Below are positions 27,301 through 35,744 of a stretch of DNA of 64,000 nucleotides, one piece after another (positions within the stretch are counted from its first letter, which is position 1; each line of letters opens with the position of its first letter). This stretch comes from Bacteroidaceae bacterium. GTDB taxonomy: Bacteria > Bacteroidota > Bacteroidia > Bacteroidales > Bacteroidaceae. Location: NCBI GenBank assembly GCA_024682395.1, contig JAIKZH010000020.1, positions 1-64,000 of the forward strand. The letters run 5' to 3'. The position numbers were made by a program, and so were the translations under genes. Below the pieces are notes generated by a model. That model was not told the DNA's origin. It worked only from the letters and a program-made list of their open reading frames with translations, and searched no databases.

Positions 27301-28221
27301 CCATATATTACCCTGACTATCTTCAGTGATACTTTTGACAGTTGTGGTATTCAAATCTAATCCTCTTATTGTATATTCAACACGTTCAAGTATATTCTTG
27401 TTTTTTTTGATTTTGAAAATACCCTCTCCGATGGTTCCTATGTAGATGTCACCACTTTTGTCTTCCATTGCGATGCGTAGGGTTCCCCTTGATGCATCAA
27501 ACTCGCTAATGTCGATATTTGAATTGGTTAGTTTTCCGTTGCGATACGACATTATGCCGTATTTGCAGATGATCAATATCTCATTGTCTCGTTCAACGAA
27601 ATCGGTAACTTCTCCCTTTGTTGATGTGAATTCTTTTACACCTTTATCGTTTTTCATGGTAAATGTGTTACTATAATAATAAGTCCATATGCGCCCATGA
27701 CTGTCTTCAACCATGCGCTTAATGAATTTATATTCTTCGCGTTCGATATATTTATCGGTGCTTACCGCCACATGTTTGTCTTGGTCAATGATGAAAGTTC
27801 CATACCCACTGGTTCCTGCAAGGATCTTATTGTCCTTACTGTGTATGATAGCATTGACACGCGGTACCCATCCGTTAGGAAATTTATAATGAATGAATTC
27901 CTCTTTTGCATAATCAAAACGATCCAAACCATTACGTGTACCAATCCATAAATCGCCATTTCTGTCACACATTATTCGGGCAATGGTATTACTGCTGATT
28001 GTAGTGGTATCAGAAGCATTTCGTATGTATGTGGTGAAACGATAACCATCAAATTTATTTAAACCATAATCGGTGGCTATCCATATGTAACCGTACTTGT
28101 CTTGACAAATATCATTAATAAGACCACTGGAAAAGCGTTCAGAAGGGAATAGAATTCCATTATGAGCATAGGTGATAAGTATAAATGATAGACTTATTAT
28201 TAATGAAAGTAGTCTTTGCAT
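24328..28221 (-). CDS. hybrid two-component system regulator (HTCS)
   Basis: HTCS proteins sense an oligosaccharide in the periplasm and activate the neighbouring locus. The predicted 1297 residues comprise a signal peptide (1-19), about 14 beta-propeller repeats of the Reg_prop type (such as DKYGYIWIATDYGLNKFDG), a Y_Y_Y domain (about 675-755), one membrane helix (about 759-780), a histidine kinase with H799 in NATHDIRSPLTL and GTGIGL near 973, a receiver with the phospho-Asp in LFISDIMMPEMDG (about 1090), and an AraC-type HTH (about 1205-1294). All parts look intact. Its own promoter is at 28251-28282. Confidence 0.95.
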   Translation of the reverse strand: MQRLLSLIISLSFILITYAHNGILFPSERFSSGLINDICQDKYGYIWIATDYGLNKFDGYRFTTYIRNASDTTTISSNTIARIMCDRNGDLWIGTRNGLDRFDYAKEEFIHYKFPNGWVPRVNAIIHSKDNKILAGTSGYGTFIIDQDKHVAVSTDKYIEREEYKFIKRMVEDSHGRIWTYYYSNTFTMKNDKGVKEFTSTKGEVTDFVERDNEILIICKYGIMSYRNGKLTNSNIDISEFDASRGTLRIAMEDKSGDIYIGTIGEGIFKIKKNKNILERVEYTIRGLDLNTTTVKSITEDSQGNIWFGCPSKGLVVIMKKQPQFNGWNFTEQRVFVSSTVSSICEGDNNVTWCSVQDNGIYGFNEQGRIIASPAAPPSTKIIYRDSKKRYWIGTNDGLYSYNPLTGDYQLQFKYSCDNFKCMSDDKNGNLYISVYSKGMCSFNPQTKEIKHYSNLNKDSKKGGLCNDWITAMKRDHLGYIWIATNFGISCYDPSKDSFKPYEWDNLLEGVLCHSINETRNGLILIGTDQGLYSYKRGDKEAKPFTDNETLRNKVISYIFEDKNGDIWCSTSMGIWQYDIKNKKFIGHVIGNGLTKKEYINNVGLLNSQGIAFFGNNSGLTMFTPVNVKNEYLSLPNVKLTGFFIAGEPISSKTLSNGKQVIDCSVIDAKNFNVSYLDNTISLEFSSFDYHNPGNIIFEYKINNGHWIQNTEGQNSIQLSQLQPGTYTIDVRALAAGTYSDISTFTVTVIPPWYQTSIAYILYCIIIIAGIILGIYFFNQSKKKQLDEEKMKFLINATHDIRSPLTLIIGPLNKLKESITDDTGKGYIDIIDRNAQRLMILVSQILDERKIDKKQMQLRCKKTDLVNFINGIYTLYQTEANMRNINFTFEHKAKHVEGWIDRINFDKVMSNLLSNAFKHTPDGSEINIVLESDEQNFEISVIDNGIGIKEENPERLFKRFYQGNSSIDSGIRGTGIGLNLSRSIVLLHGGKIKASNRNDGKTGACFTVTIPLGNKHLKADQIIKEDIANNSLLSNNESKHSTPSFSILIADDDYEIAEYINSELGTKYKFNHVPNGKEALKELLTHKYDLFISDIMMPEMDGLTLLKRIKTNPTISEIPVILLTSKAEITEKLKGLKFGADAYIGKPFDIEELNIQIDNLINNILRLKGKFSGALQQKERVENIVVKGNNDAFMERVMNSINSNLQNSDFNVDALAEELCISRAQLHRKIKELTGVPTGKFLRNLRMEQAARLLKEGKVNISQIAYLVGFNDQTHFSTVFKNYFGVSPSEYAKSHKN

Positions 28222-28250
28222 ATTGGCTATATATTTGTCTTTTTACGGTA

Positions 28251-28282
28251 CAAATATATATAAAATAAGTGATAATACAAAG
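28251..28282 (-). promoter_or_regulatory. promoter of the HTCS gene
   Basis: On the minus strand CTTTG and TATATTTG are separated by 19 bases; the leader is about 24 nt. Confidence 0.6.
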
Positions 28283-28512
28283 AAACTCAATGAAATTTGT
28301 AAATGTACAACGAAGATTCTATTCTTTTGTTCTCTGAGTAGTCATGTTTTTAAATCTCAGTATGATATCAATGAGTAAATTTTAGATTATCAAACATTTA
28401 ATTTTGTGCGTTTGTTTATGTTACTTTTGTCTATTTTTCACTCTTGTAATATGGTGAGATACATTTTTAGAAAATTCTTATATTTTAATCGATAAAACAT
28501 AAAAGCACACAA

Positions 28513-28551
28513 TAAAAAATGATAACGATATAGTGTTATACCGTTATCATT
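28513..28551 (-). terminator. terminator of the GH36 gene
   Basis: A perfect 10-bp stem (AATGATAACG with CGTTATCATT) follows the stop by about 27 bases and on the minus strand runs into TTTTTTATT. Confidence 0.8.
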
Positions 28552-28577
28552 GATAATCTTGCTTGTTGTTTGTAATT

Positions 28578-30800
28578 TTATTCGGTAGTGAGAGATAATA
28601 CACGACTTGACCAATCGCTTTGGTTTTGTCCTGTAACACTGTGGTTGTTAGGGATATCCAAACCATTATTCATTAAGTATGCTCCAGAGAAGGATTTTCC
28701 TTCGTAAGGCAATGGTCTGATATCTATTCTGTTAAGTTCGTGTATTGTATAATATTTGTTTGGATCTAATCCGTGCATTTTTATACGAGGAAGATGCTCG
28801 TTGATAAATGTACGCATTTTATACCAATAGAAAACTGCTTGATTCTTGTTTTCAGAGACATACATGAGTGATGCTACATTATCATCGTCGTATGGTGAGT
28901 TAAGCCTGTAGATATCTCCCATCTGTATGACGGGGCGAACTGTTTTATATTCCTCTATAGCTTTTTTGCATAATGCTTTTTCGTCCTCACTCATTTTCTT
29001 AGGTTGTATTTCCATGCCGAGGCGTCCAGCCATAGCAACATCAATTCTGAATTTTAATGGGATAGTGCGATGTGTTTGATGGTTTGGTGCATCAGATATG
29101 TGACTTGCCATTGCAATTGATGGGAAGAAATAGCTTGTGCCCCATTGAAGGAAGATACGTTGTAGCGCGTCTGTGTCATCGCTAACCCAGAATTCATCAA
29201 AATATGGTAGAACTCCCCAGTTTGCTCGTCCTCCTCCTGACGCGCATGCTTGGATAGTTAAATCTGGATACTTGGCACGTATGCGTTTGCATACAGATTC
29301 TAATCCTTTGTGGTATTCTATATATAGGTGGCTTTGACGATTAGGTGCAAGATATTGTGAACCATGTGAGGCAATCGACATGTTTGCATCCCATTTTATG
29401 TAATTTATCTCAGGGTATTTAGTCATGAGATTGTCCACAATTGAGAATACATAGTCCTGTACTTTAGGGTTGGATAAATCAAGTATAACCTGTGTGCCTC
29501 CTCTACCTTGAACTAATTTACGATTATCGGCTTTGATTACCCAGTCAGGATGTTTCTCATAGAGTTCACTGGCTGTATTTGCCATTTCCGGTTCAATCCA
29601 TATGCCAAATTTTATTCCATGTTTCTTTGCATCGCGTAATAGTCCCTCAATACCTTCTGGAAGCTTGTTTTTGTCAACCACCCAGTCGCCAAGACTGGAA
29701 TTGTCTGTCTTTCGTGGATATTTGTCTCCGAACCATCCGTCGTCCATAACAAATAATTCTCCTCCCATACTTGAAATGTCATTCATCATCTGATCCATTC
29801 CTTTCTGGTTGATGTCAAAATAGACTCCTTCCCATGAATTCAAAAGGATTTTACGCTCTTTATTTCCGTTTGCAAGCATGTAATTACGTCCCCATTTATG
29901 AAAGTTTCGTGAAACACCCGACAAACCTTCGTTAGAGTAAGTCAAGGCTAATGGTGGAGTAATAAATACTTCATTTGGCATGAGATGATATTCAGAATTA
30001 TCTTCATTAATACCAGCAAAGAAATAATGGAAATCACTATCGTCGGTGTCAATGCGCAATTTGTAATTACCTGAATAACAGAGTGCCGCCCCAATCACAG
30101 CCCCAGTGTTTTCCATAGGAGTTCCGTCGAGTGAGAACATTACCTCGGCATGGTCTGTATGAGCATTACGTACACCATCGCGATTTTTAATGACTTTCAT
30201 TCCTGGTTCAATTTTTTCAGTGGACAATCTTCCTTCATTTCCCCATGAACCATATAGATGTGACAGATAAACGTTACCACGGCGAATTGGTAATACACCA
30301 CTGCTATATTGGGTTAATAAAACTTCTTTTTTCTCTTTGTTTTTGATTTCAGTCCATGTTTCAATCATATCAACATCGCTGTAAGCAAAATAATGTAATG
30401 ATACAGCGGTTTTGTATGAAGGATCTGACATTTCAATGACAACATGTGTTCCAGATGTGCTATTTCCGTTACGTGTTGTAATTGTTTGTTTCTTTTCAGA
30501 TATATTGTCAATGAATAGTTCCGTGGTCTTGTTGCCATCGGCATGTGTCATTGCCATTGCTGATTCTGATGTGCATTGCATTCCATAAGGCATGTATAAG
30601 TCCATGCGGCCTCCACGTTGATTTGGAATACTTTTTACTTCAAGTTCTGATAATTGAGGCCCAAAATAAACAAAATTGGCCTTTTTGCCTTTTGATGCAT
30701 CTATTACCAGACTCATGTTAGGTGTTTTGATGTTGTATAACTCGGCAAACATGTTTGTTGCCAGAATAAAAGTTAAAGCAAAAATAAGAGATTTTTTCAT
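28578..30800 (-). CDS. GH36 alpha-galactosidase
   Basis: This exo-enzyme would remove alpha-1,6-galactose from raffinose-type sugars or galactosylated hemicellulose. The predicted 740 residues start at the ATG at 30800, which gives a clean signal peptide (MKKSLIFALTFILATNMFA); the frame extends 10 codons further. An N-terminal beta-supersandwich precedes the barrel with FGIWIEPEM, YIKWDANMS (Asp471, nucleophile) and FWVSDDTDALQR (Asp near 541, acid/base). QACASGGGRANWGVLPYFDE is also typical. It has its own terminator, so it is probably a separate unit from the HTCS gene. Confidence 0.92.
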   Translation of the reverse strand: MKKSLIFALTFILATNMFAELYNIKTPNMSLVIDASKGKKANFVYFGPQLSELEVKSIPNQRGGRMDLYMPYGMQCTSESAMAMTHADGNKTTELFIDNISEKKQTITTRNGNSTSGTHVVIEMSDPSYKTAVSLHYFAYSDVDMIETWTEIKNKEKKEVLLTQYSSGVLPIRRGNVYLSHLYGSWGNEGRLSTEKIEPGMKVIKNRDGVRNAHTDHAEVMFSLDGTPMENTGAVIGAALCYSGNYKLRIDTDDSDFHYFFAGINEDNSEYHLMPNEVFITPPLALTYSNEGLSGVSRNFHKWGRNYMLANGNKERKILLNSWEGVYFDINQKGMDQMMNDISSMGGELFVMDDGWFGDKYPRKTDNSSLGDWVVDKNKLPEGIEGLLRDAKKHGIKFGIWIEPEMANTASELYEKHPDWVIKADNRKLVQGRGGTQVILDLSNPKVQDYVFSIVDNLMTKYPEINYIKWDANMSIASHGSQYLAPNRQSHLYIEYHKGLESVCKRIRAKYPDLTIQACASGGGRANWGVLPYFDEFWVSDDTDALQRIFLQWGTSYFFPSIAMASHISDAPNHQTHRTIPLKFRIDVAMAGRLGMEIQPKKMSEDEKALCKKAIEEYKTVRPVIQMGDIYRLNSPYDDDNVASLMYVSENKNQAVFYWYKMRTFINEHLPRIKMHGLDPNKYYTIHELNRIDIRPLPYEGKSFSGAYLMNNGLDIPNNHSVTGQNQSDWSSRVLSLTTE

Positions 30801-30938
30801 GTGGTTATTAGGTGTGAATTTAATATTCAAAAATGATAAAAACAGAATTGTAATTATATTTATTGCAAAGGTAATAAAAATATATTATTAATGGATTGTT
30901 TTGCTAAAAAATATAATAATAGCGTGTATTTCATATAA

Positions 30939-30968
30939 ATAAGGCAAGGATTGCTGCCCTTGCCTTAT
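30939..30968 (-). terminator. terminator of pta-ackA
   Basis: An 11-bp perfect stem (30939-30949 with 30958-30968) lies 21 bases after the ackA stop. On the minus strand TTATATG follows. Confidence 0.7.
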
Positions 30969-30988
30969 CAATATATATAATAATTGTA

Positions 30989-32191
30989 TTAAAGTTTTGA
31001 TACAATATTAAGTGTGTCTGTTGCAATCATCAATTCTTCGTCAGTAGGAATCACACATACTGTAACTTTACTGTCGTCTGATGAAATAATCTTTTCTGTT
31101 GCACGGCATGAGTGGTTTTTCTCTTCGTCAACTTTTACGCCAAGGAATTCCAAACCGTTTGTAGCACCTTCGCGCACTTCCCATTGGTTTTCTCCAGCAC
31201 CACCAGTGAAGAGGATGATATCTACACCTCCCATAGCTGCAGCATATTCGCCGATATATTTCTTGATACGATAAGTGTACATTTCTTTTGCAAGACGAGC
31301 TTGGTCGTTGCCACTTTCGATTTGTGCAAGAATGTCACGGAAGTCGCTATATCCACCGCTTACACCTTGAAGACCAGATTTCTTGTTGAGCAAGTTGCTA
31401 ACCTCTGTTGTGTTGAGATTAAGTTTGTCCATAAGGAATGTAACTGCTCCTGCATCAATGTCACCACTTCGAGTACCCATGATTAAGCCTTCAAGTGGAG
31501 TGAGTCCCATACTTGTGTCAACGCATTTTCCGTCTTTTACAGCTGCGATAGATGCACCATTACCGATATGGCATGTGATGATTTTCTTACCTTCTGGCTT
31601 GCATCCTAAGAATTCGCATACACGTTGTGATACGTAACGGTGGCTTGTTCCGTGGAATCCATATCTGCGTACACCATATTTCTTATATAGGTCATATGGA
31701 AGAGCATACATGAATGCGTAGTCAGGCATACTTTGATGGAATGCTGTGTCGAATACACCTACCTGAGGTACATTTGGTAAGCATGCTTTAACTGCGTTTA
31801 CACCTTTGATGTTTGCTGGGTTGTGGAGTGGAGCAAGGTCGTTGCATTGAGCAAATTCTTCCATAACCTTGTCGTTGAGCAACACACTCTGGTTGAATTT
31901 CTCTCCTCCGTGTACCATACGGTGACCAACAGCATTAATTTCATTAAGACTGCTGATTACAGCATGTTCTCCTTCTGTTAAGCATTCGAAGATGAACTGC
32001 ACACCTGCTGTGTGTTCAGGAATTTCACGGTCAATCTTAACCTTATTTCCGTCTTTTGTCTTTAATTTGATGAAAGAATCAGGTAAACCGATTTTCTCGA
32101 TACCTCCGCTTGTGATGACACTTTGGTCATCCATATTGTATAATGCGTACTTAATAGAACTGCTTCCGCAATTTAATACGAGAATTTTCAT
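30989..32191 (-). CDS. ackA: acetate kinase
   Basis: AckA makes ATP and acetate from acetyl phosphate, the last step of acetate fermentation. The predicted 400 residues are full length: MKILVLNCGSSSIKYALYN at the N-terminus, GHRMVHGGEKF, FDTAFHQSMP, the catalytic YGFHGTSHRYVS, ITCHIGNGASIAAV, and DIILFTGGAGEN near the end. It lies 30 bases after pta and shares its message and terminator. Confidence 0.97.
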   Translation of the reverse strand: MKILVLNCGSSSIKYALYNMDDQSVITSGGIEKIGLPDSFIKLKTKDGNKVKIDREIPEHTAGVQFIFECLTEGEHAVISSLNEINAVGHRMVHGGEKFNQSVLLNDKVMEEFAQCNDLAPLHNPANIKGVNAVKACLPNVPQVGVFDTAFHQSMPDYAFMYALPYDLYKKYGVRRYGFHGTSHRYVSQRVCEFLGCKPEGKKIITCHIGNGASIAAVKDGKCVDTSMGLTPLEGLIMGTRSGDIDAGAVTFLMDKLNLNTTEVSNLLNKKSGLQGVSGGYSDFRDILAQIESGNDQARLAKEMYTYRIKKYIGEYAAAMGGVDIILFTGGAGENQWEVREGATNGLEFLGVKVDEEKNHSCRATEKIISSDDSKVTVCVIPTDEELMIATDTLNIVSKL

Positions 32192-32221
32192 TTTTCTATA
32201 TATTGTTTTTGTTTCGTGACA

Positions 32222-33229
32222 TTATTTAGCATCCATTGCCTGACATGCTGTAATTGCTATCATCTTGTATATATCATCAACGCTACATCCGCGACTGAGG
32301 TCGTTTACAGGACGAGCTATACCCTGGAGAATAGGACCTATAGCGTCTGCATTCCCGAGACGTTGAACAAGTTTATATGCAATATTACCAACCTCAAGAC
32401 ATGGGAATACAAGTACGTTTGCTTTTCCTGCAATATCGCTACCTGGGGCTTTCTTCTGACCTACAGATGGTACAAGTGCAGCGTCGGCTTGAAGTTCTCC
32501 ATCGATTTTAAGTGATGGCGCCAATTCTTTTGCGAGTCGTGTAGCTTCTACAACTTTATCGACAACTTCGTGTTTTGCGCTACCTTTAGTTGAGAAACTG
32601 AGCATAGCAACACGTGGATTGGCAAAACCTGCAACACTCTTTGCAGTTTGCGCTGTACAAACAGCAATCTGTGCCAACTGATTAGCATCTGGCATTGGAG
32701 TTACTGCAACATCGCCGATAACGAGTACACCTTCTTCACCATATTGAGGTGTTTGAGTGATCATTAACATGGCACCGCTTACACAAGATATACCTGGAGC
32801 ACATTTTATAATCTGGAGAGCAGGACGTAAAGTGTCTCCAGTAGTTGACAAAGCACCTGAAATCTGTCCGTCGGCATCTCCGCTCTTTATGATGAGGCAT
32901 CCGAAATAAAGAGGGTTTTGTGTCAACTTGCGTGCTTCTTCAATTGTCATACCTTTCTTTTTTCTGAGTTCGAATAACAATTGTGCATATTCCTCTGTCT
33001 TTTCTGATGTGGCAGGGTCGATGATTGTAGCCTTCTCGATATTCTTAAGATTTAATTTGTTGGCAAGATTAAAAATTTCTTCACGGCTACCAATAAGAAT
33101 GATTTCTGCCAAGTCGTCAGCCAATGCTTTGTCGGCTGCAGTCAGTGTGCGTTCTTCCAAACTCTCAGGAAGTACGATTCGCTGTTTGTTTGCTTTTGCT
33201 CGAGCAATGATTTTTTCTAATAATGTCAT
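32222..33229 (-). CDS. pta: phosphate acetyltransferase
   Basis: Pta converts acetyl-CoA to acetyl phosphate for AckA. The predicted 335 residues form only the catalytic PTA domain, without the long N-terminal part of E. coli Pta: [39 protein letters not shown] cut short here to its start, MLSFSTKGS and [16 protein letters not shown]. The ATG at 33229 fits the family start. A strong AAGGAGG sits 24 bases upstream, better placed for an in-frame GTG at 33241, which would add four residues; both are possible. Confidence 0.94.
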   Translation of the reverse strand: MTLLEKIIARAKANKQRIVLPESLEERTLTAADKALADDLAEIILIGSREEIFNLANKLNLKNIEKATIIDPATSEKTEEYAQLLFELRKKKGMTIEEARKLTQNPLYFGCLIIKSGDADGQISGALSTTGDTLRPALQIIKCAPGISCVSGAMLMITQTPQYGEEGVLVIGDVAVTPMPDANQLAQIAVCTAQTAKSVAGFANPRVAMLSFSTKGSAKHEVVDKVVEATRLAKELAPSLKIDGELQADAALVPSVGQKKAPGSDIAGKANVLVFPCLEVGNIAYKLVQRLGNADAIGPILQGIARPVNDLSRGCSVDDIYKMIAITACQAMDAK

Positions 33230-33346
33230 GTTTAAGCCCACTCTCAAAGTCCTCCTTAGATGTTTTTTTTGACTTAAATAAAGGGGGAAGTAGAAAACTG
33301 GCGGGTATGTCTACTTTGTGTTGTTTATTATGTTAATTATATTTCG

Positions 33347-34126
33347 TTAGAAACCAGTCTTGAATGCTTTGATTACAGCAGAAGAGAATCCTGCATGATC
33401 CATCTCATTCAATCCTTTGATAGTGAAACCACCAGGTGTAGTCACACGGTCGATGGCTGCTTCTGGATGTTCTCCTGTTTCACGCAACAAAGAAACAGCA
33501 CCTTGCATTGTTTGCATTGCAATATTCAGTGCATCTTTTGGATAGAATCCCATCTCAACTCCGGCTTGAGTCTGAGCTCTAAGAAATCGCATTACATAAG
33601 CAAGTCCGCATGAAGCAAGAAGCATTCCTGGGTTAATAAGTTTCTCGTCGCATACAATTGCATTTCCTACACATTTGAATAAGGATTCAACTTTCTCAAT
33701 ATCTGATTTGTCAACATCCTTTGCTGCACTTACGAAAGACATACTGTCGCAGAATTCAGCAGCGATATTTGGTATAACATGAAAAACCTTTGGCATTTCG
33801 CAATTAGTCAGATATTCTTGAACTTGACTAATAGTTACTCCTCCTGCAATAGATACAAGAAGTTGCTTTGATGTGATATTAGGCTTGATAGTATTGATAA
33901 CCTTCTCTACAAGCCAAGGCTTTACAGCAATAATAATAATTTCTGCATCCTTGATGGCTTCTGCACCATCTGTAGATGTGTTGATACCAGGGCATTCTGC
34001 CTTGAAAAGCTCAAGTTTGTTCTTGTCAACTTCAACAATAGTTTGCTGAATATCTTTACCATTCTTATTCCAGCCCTTAATGAGTGCTCCACCCATGTTT
34101 CCGGCTCCGATTACTGTAATTTTCAT
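33347..34126 (-). CDS. proC: pyrroline-5-carboxylate reductase
   Basis: ProC makes proline by NAD(P)H-dependent reduction. The predicted 259 residues have the Rossmann start MKITVIGAGNMGGALIKGW, then IIAVKPWLVEKVI, SIAGGVTISQVQEYL and the C-terminal signature PGGFTIKGLNEMDHAGFSSA. Length is normal. Promoter element TAACTTTGC lies at 34188-34196. It sits 117 bases upstream of pta on the same strand; readthrough is possible but no functional link is evident. Confidence 0.94.
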   Translation of the reverse strand: MKITVIGAGNMGGALIKGWNKNGKDIQQTIVEVDKNKLELFKAECPGINTSTDGAEAIKDAEIIIIAVKPWLVEKVINTIKPNITSKQLLVSIAGGVTISQVQEYLTNCEMPKVFHVIPNIAAEFCDSMSFVSAAKDVDKSDIEKVESLFKCVGNAIVCDEKLINPGMLLASCGLAYVMRFLRAQTQAGVEMGFYPKDALNIAMQTMQGAVSLLRETGEHPEAAIDRVTTPGGFTIKGLNEMDHAGFSSAVIKAFKTGF

Positions 34127-34187
34127 GTTGAATTGTATTTTTAACTATACGACATAGTTTGTGCTGTCAATTTTTTTTAAAAACACT

Positions 34188-34196
34188 GCAAAGTTA
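34188..34196 (-). promoter_or_regulatory. promoter -7 element of proC
   Basis: TAACTTTGC on the minus strand, 62 bases before the ATG. No good -33 element is seen. Confidence 0.45.
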
Positions 34197-34267
34197 ATAA
34201 TAAAAAGACAAAACAGAAAGTAAATCAACTACAAAAAGTTTTTTAATCAAAAAAAGAACGGCAGATA

Positions 34268-34297
34268 TTGCTAAATTGTAAATATTTATTACCTTTG
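34268..34297 (+). promoter_or_regulatory. promoter for the ferredoxin gene
   Basis: TTG at 34268-34270 and TACCTTTG at 34290-34297 are 19 bases apart. No other promoter is obvious before the gene, so the leader is about 260 nt. Confidence 0.55.
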
Positions 34298-34565
34298 CAA
34301 GCAAAATCGTTAAAGAATGGTTTTGCGGATGAAAAGGTGGGGTGATTAAATGAAAAGAGAGAGGATGAGAAGATTGGATATGAAAAGATGAGAAGGGGCG
34401 GAGATGAGAAGAGGTGAGGTGGTAAGATGAAAAGATGGGTAAAGTGAGGATGAAATAGTGGCGATGAGAAATGGTGTGAAACAAAGGCTAATAAAACAAA
34501 ACAAAGAATATCATATATAATTGATATATTTTACATTAATTTAAATTAATAAAACAAAGTAGATC

Positions 34566-34739
34566 ATGGCTTATGTAATTACAGATGACTGCGTTATGTG
34601 TGGAACATGCGCAGGTGAATGTCCTTCTGAAGCAATTTCTGAAGGTGATGGAAAGTATGTTATCAACCCAGACTCTTGCGTAGACTGTGGTACATGTGCT
34701 GATGCATGTCCTTCAGGTGCAATTGTTCCAGGTGAATAA
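34566..34739 (+). CDS. small 2[4Fe-4S] ferredoxin
   Basis: A 57-residue ferredoxin with two clostridial-type cluster motifs, CVMCGTCAGECPSEAI and CVDCGTCADACPSGAI, related by an internal duplication. It probably carries low-potential electrons for fermentation enzymes and could be the electron donor to the Rnf complex at 974-6558; that partnership is inferred. It stands alone, with a leader of about 260 nt, and its codons look like those of a highly expressed gene. No associated oxidoreductase lies next to it. Confidence 0.95.
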   Translation: MAYVITDDCVMCGTCAGECPSEAISEGDGKYVINPDSCVDCGTCADACPSGAIVPGE

Positions 34740-34917
34740 TGTATAGTTTAATACATTCATAACAAATAGTCATCGATACTTGTTGTGTCGGTGGCTTTTT
34801 TTATTATTCAATATCGGAATTATCCAAAATAGAGATACATATCAGGTTTTTAGCATAAATCACAATTAAATCTGTTTTATCATACAATAAAAATATATAC
34901 AAATCGTTATTGATATT

Positions 34918-35652
34918 GTGAACAAAAGAAATGAACATATAAATTGGTGTCGTGTGGCATTATTCGTTTTATGTTGGCTGTTTATGTCAACATCAATGAC
35001 GTATGCCCAGTTGCGTAAGGTAATGAATCGTCCATACATAGACCAACGCCAATTTCATTATGGATTTTATGTGGGTACTCACGTACAGGATTTGGAATTT
35101 CAGAATAATGGCTTTGTTGGGGAAAACGGAGACCAATGGTTTGCTGATGTCCCAAATTATGATCCAGGCGTGAGTGTGGGTATTCTTGGCGAATATAATT
35201 TGCATCCTCATATTGCTTTACGTGTCCTTCCTTCTATACATTTTGGCGAAAAGCAAATCATGTATAAAAACATGTTGAATGGATCGCACGAATTGCAGTC
35301 AATGAAATCAACATATATTGCAGCTCCAATAAACTTGAAATTCACAGCTGAACGCTTCAATAATTATCGTCCGTTTGTTGTAGCAGGTGTAAATCCAATG
35401 TTTGATCTTAATTCCAAAAAACAGAGAAATCTTAAATTGAAGCAATATGACATGCAGTTGGAAGTTGGATTCGGATGTGATTTCTATCTCCCATTCTTTA
35501 AACTGATTCCTGAAATCAAATTTGGGTATGGACTCCTAAATATGGTTGATAAGAACAGAACTGATTTGACTGACGATTCAAAACTGATTTTTACAAAGTC
35601 TGTGGATAACGCCCGCTCAAGAATGATTATTTTCTCACTCTATTTCGAATAG
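34918..35652 (+). CDS. porT: PorT-like outer membrane protein (type IX secretion), GTG start
   Basis: PorT-family proteins are small outer membrane beta-barrels; PorT itself is needed for type IX secretion in Porphyromonas. The predicted 244 residues begin with a signal peptide ending SMTYAQ, then VMNRPYIDQRQFHYGFYVGT, a start I associate with PorT, followed by alternating barrel strands (LRVLPSIHFG, EVGFGCDFYLP, IPEIKFGYGL) and a terminal aromatic strand IIFSLYFE. The frame has no ATG before the signal peptide, so GTG at 34918 is the start. Presence of this gene fits the sorting-like tail on the GH27 enzyme. Confidence 0.75.
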   Translation: MNKRNEHINWCRVALFVLCWLFMSTSMTYAQLRKVMNRPYIDQRQFHYGFYVGTHVQDLEFQNNGFVGENGDQWFADVPNYDPGVSVGILGEYNLHPHIALRVLPSIHFGEKQIMYKNMLNGSHELQSMKSTYIAAPINLKFTAERFNNYRPFVVAGVNPMFDLNSKKQRNLKLKQYDMQLEVGFGCDFYLPFFKLIPEIKFGYGLLNMVDKNRTDLTDDSKLIFTKSVDNARSRMIIFSLYFE

Positions 35653-35732
35653 GTAATAGGGTATTGTCTGATACATTTATATCATCTTTAGTAGAATATA
35701 GGAAACATGATTCCTATTTAAAAAAAAATTCT

Positions 35733-35740
35733 TACCTTTG
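35733..35740 (+). promoter_or_regulatory. promoter -7 element at the glycosyltransferase start
   Basis: TACCTTTG ends four bases before the ATG at 35745, so transcripts would start at or next to the start codon. Confidence 0.5.
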
Positions 35741-35744
35741 CAAC

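Larger units (their letters stand above)
28222..28577. other. intergenic region between the HTCS and GH36 genes
   Basis: It holds the HTCS promoter on the left and the GH36 terminator on the right. The AT-rich 220 bases between show no ORF or clear structure. Confidence 0.6.
34127..34565. other. divergent promoter region and purine-rich ferredoxin leader
   Basis: It holds the proC promoter (34188-34196), the ferredoxin promoter (34268-34297), and from about 34310 to 34495 a plus-strand stretch nearly free of C and dominated by G and A. That stretch contains many degenerate GATGARAAG-like units and would lie in the leader of the ferredoxin message (about 260 nt). Confidence 0.6.
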
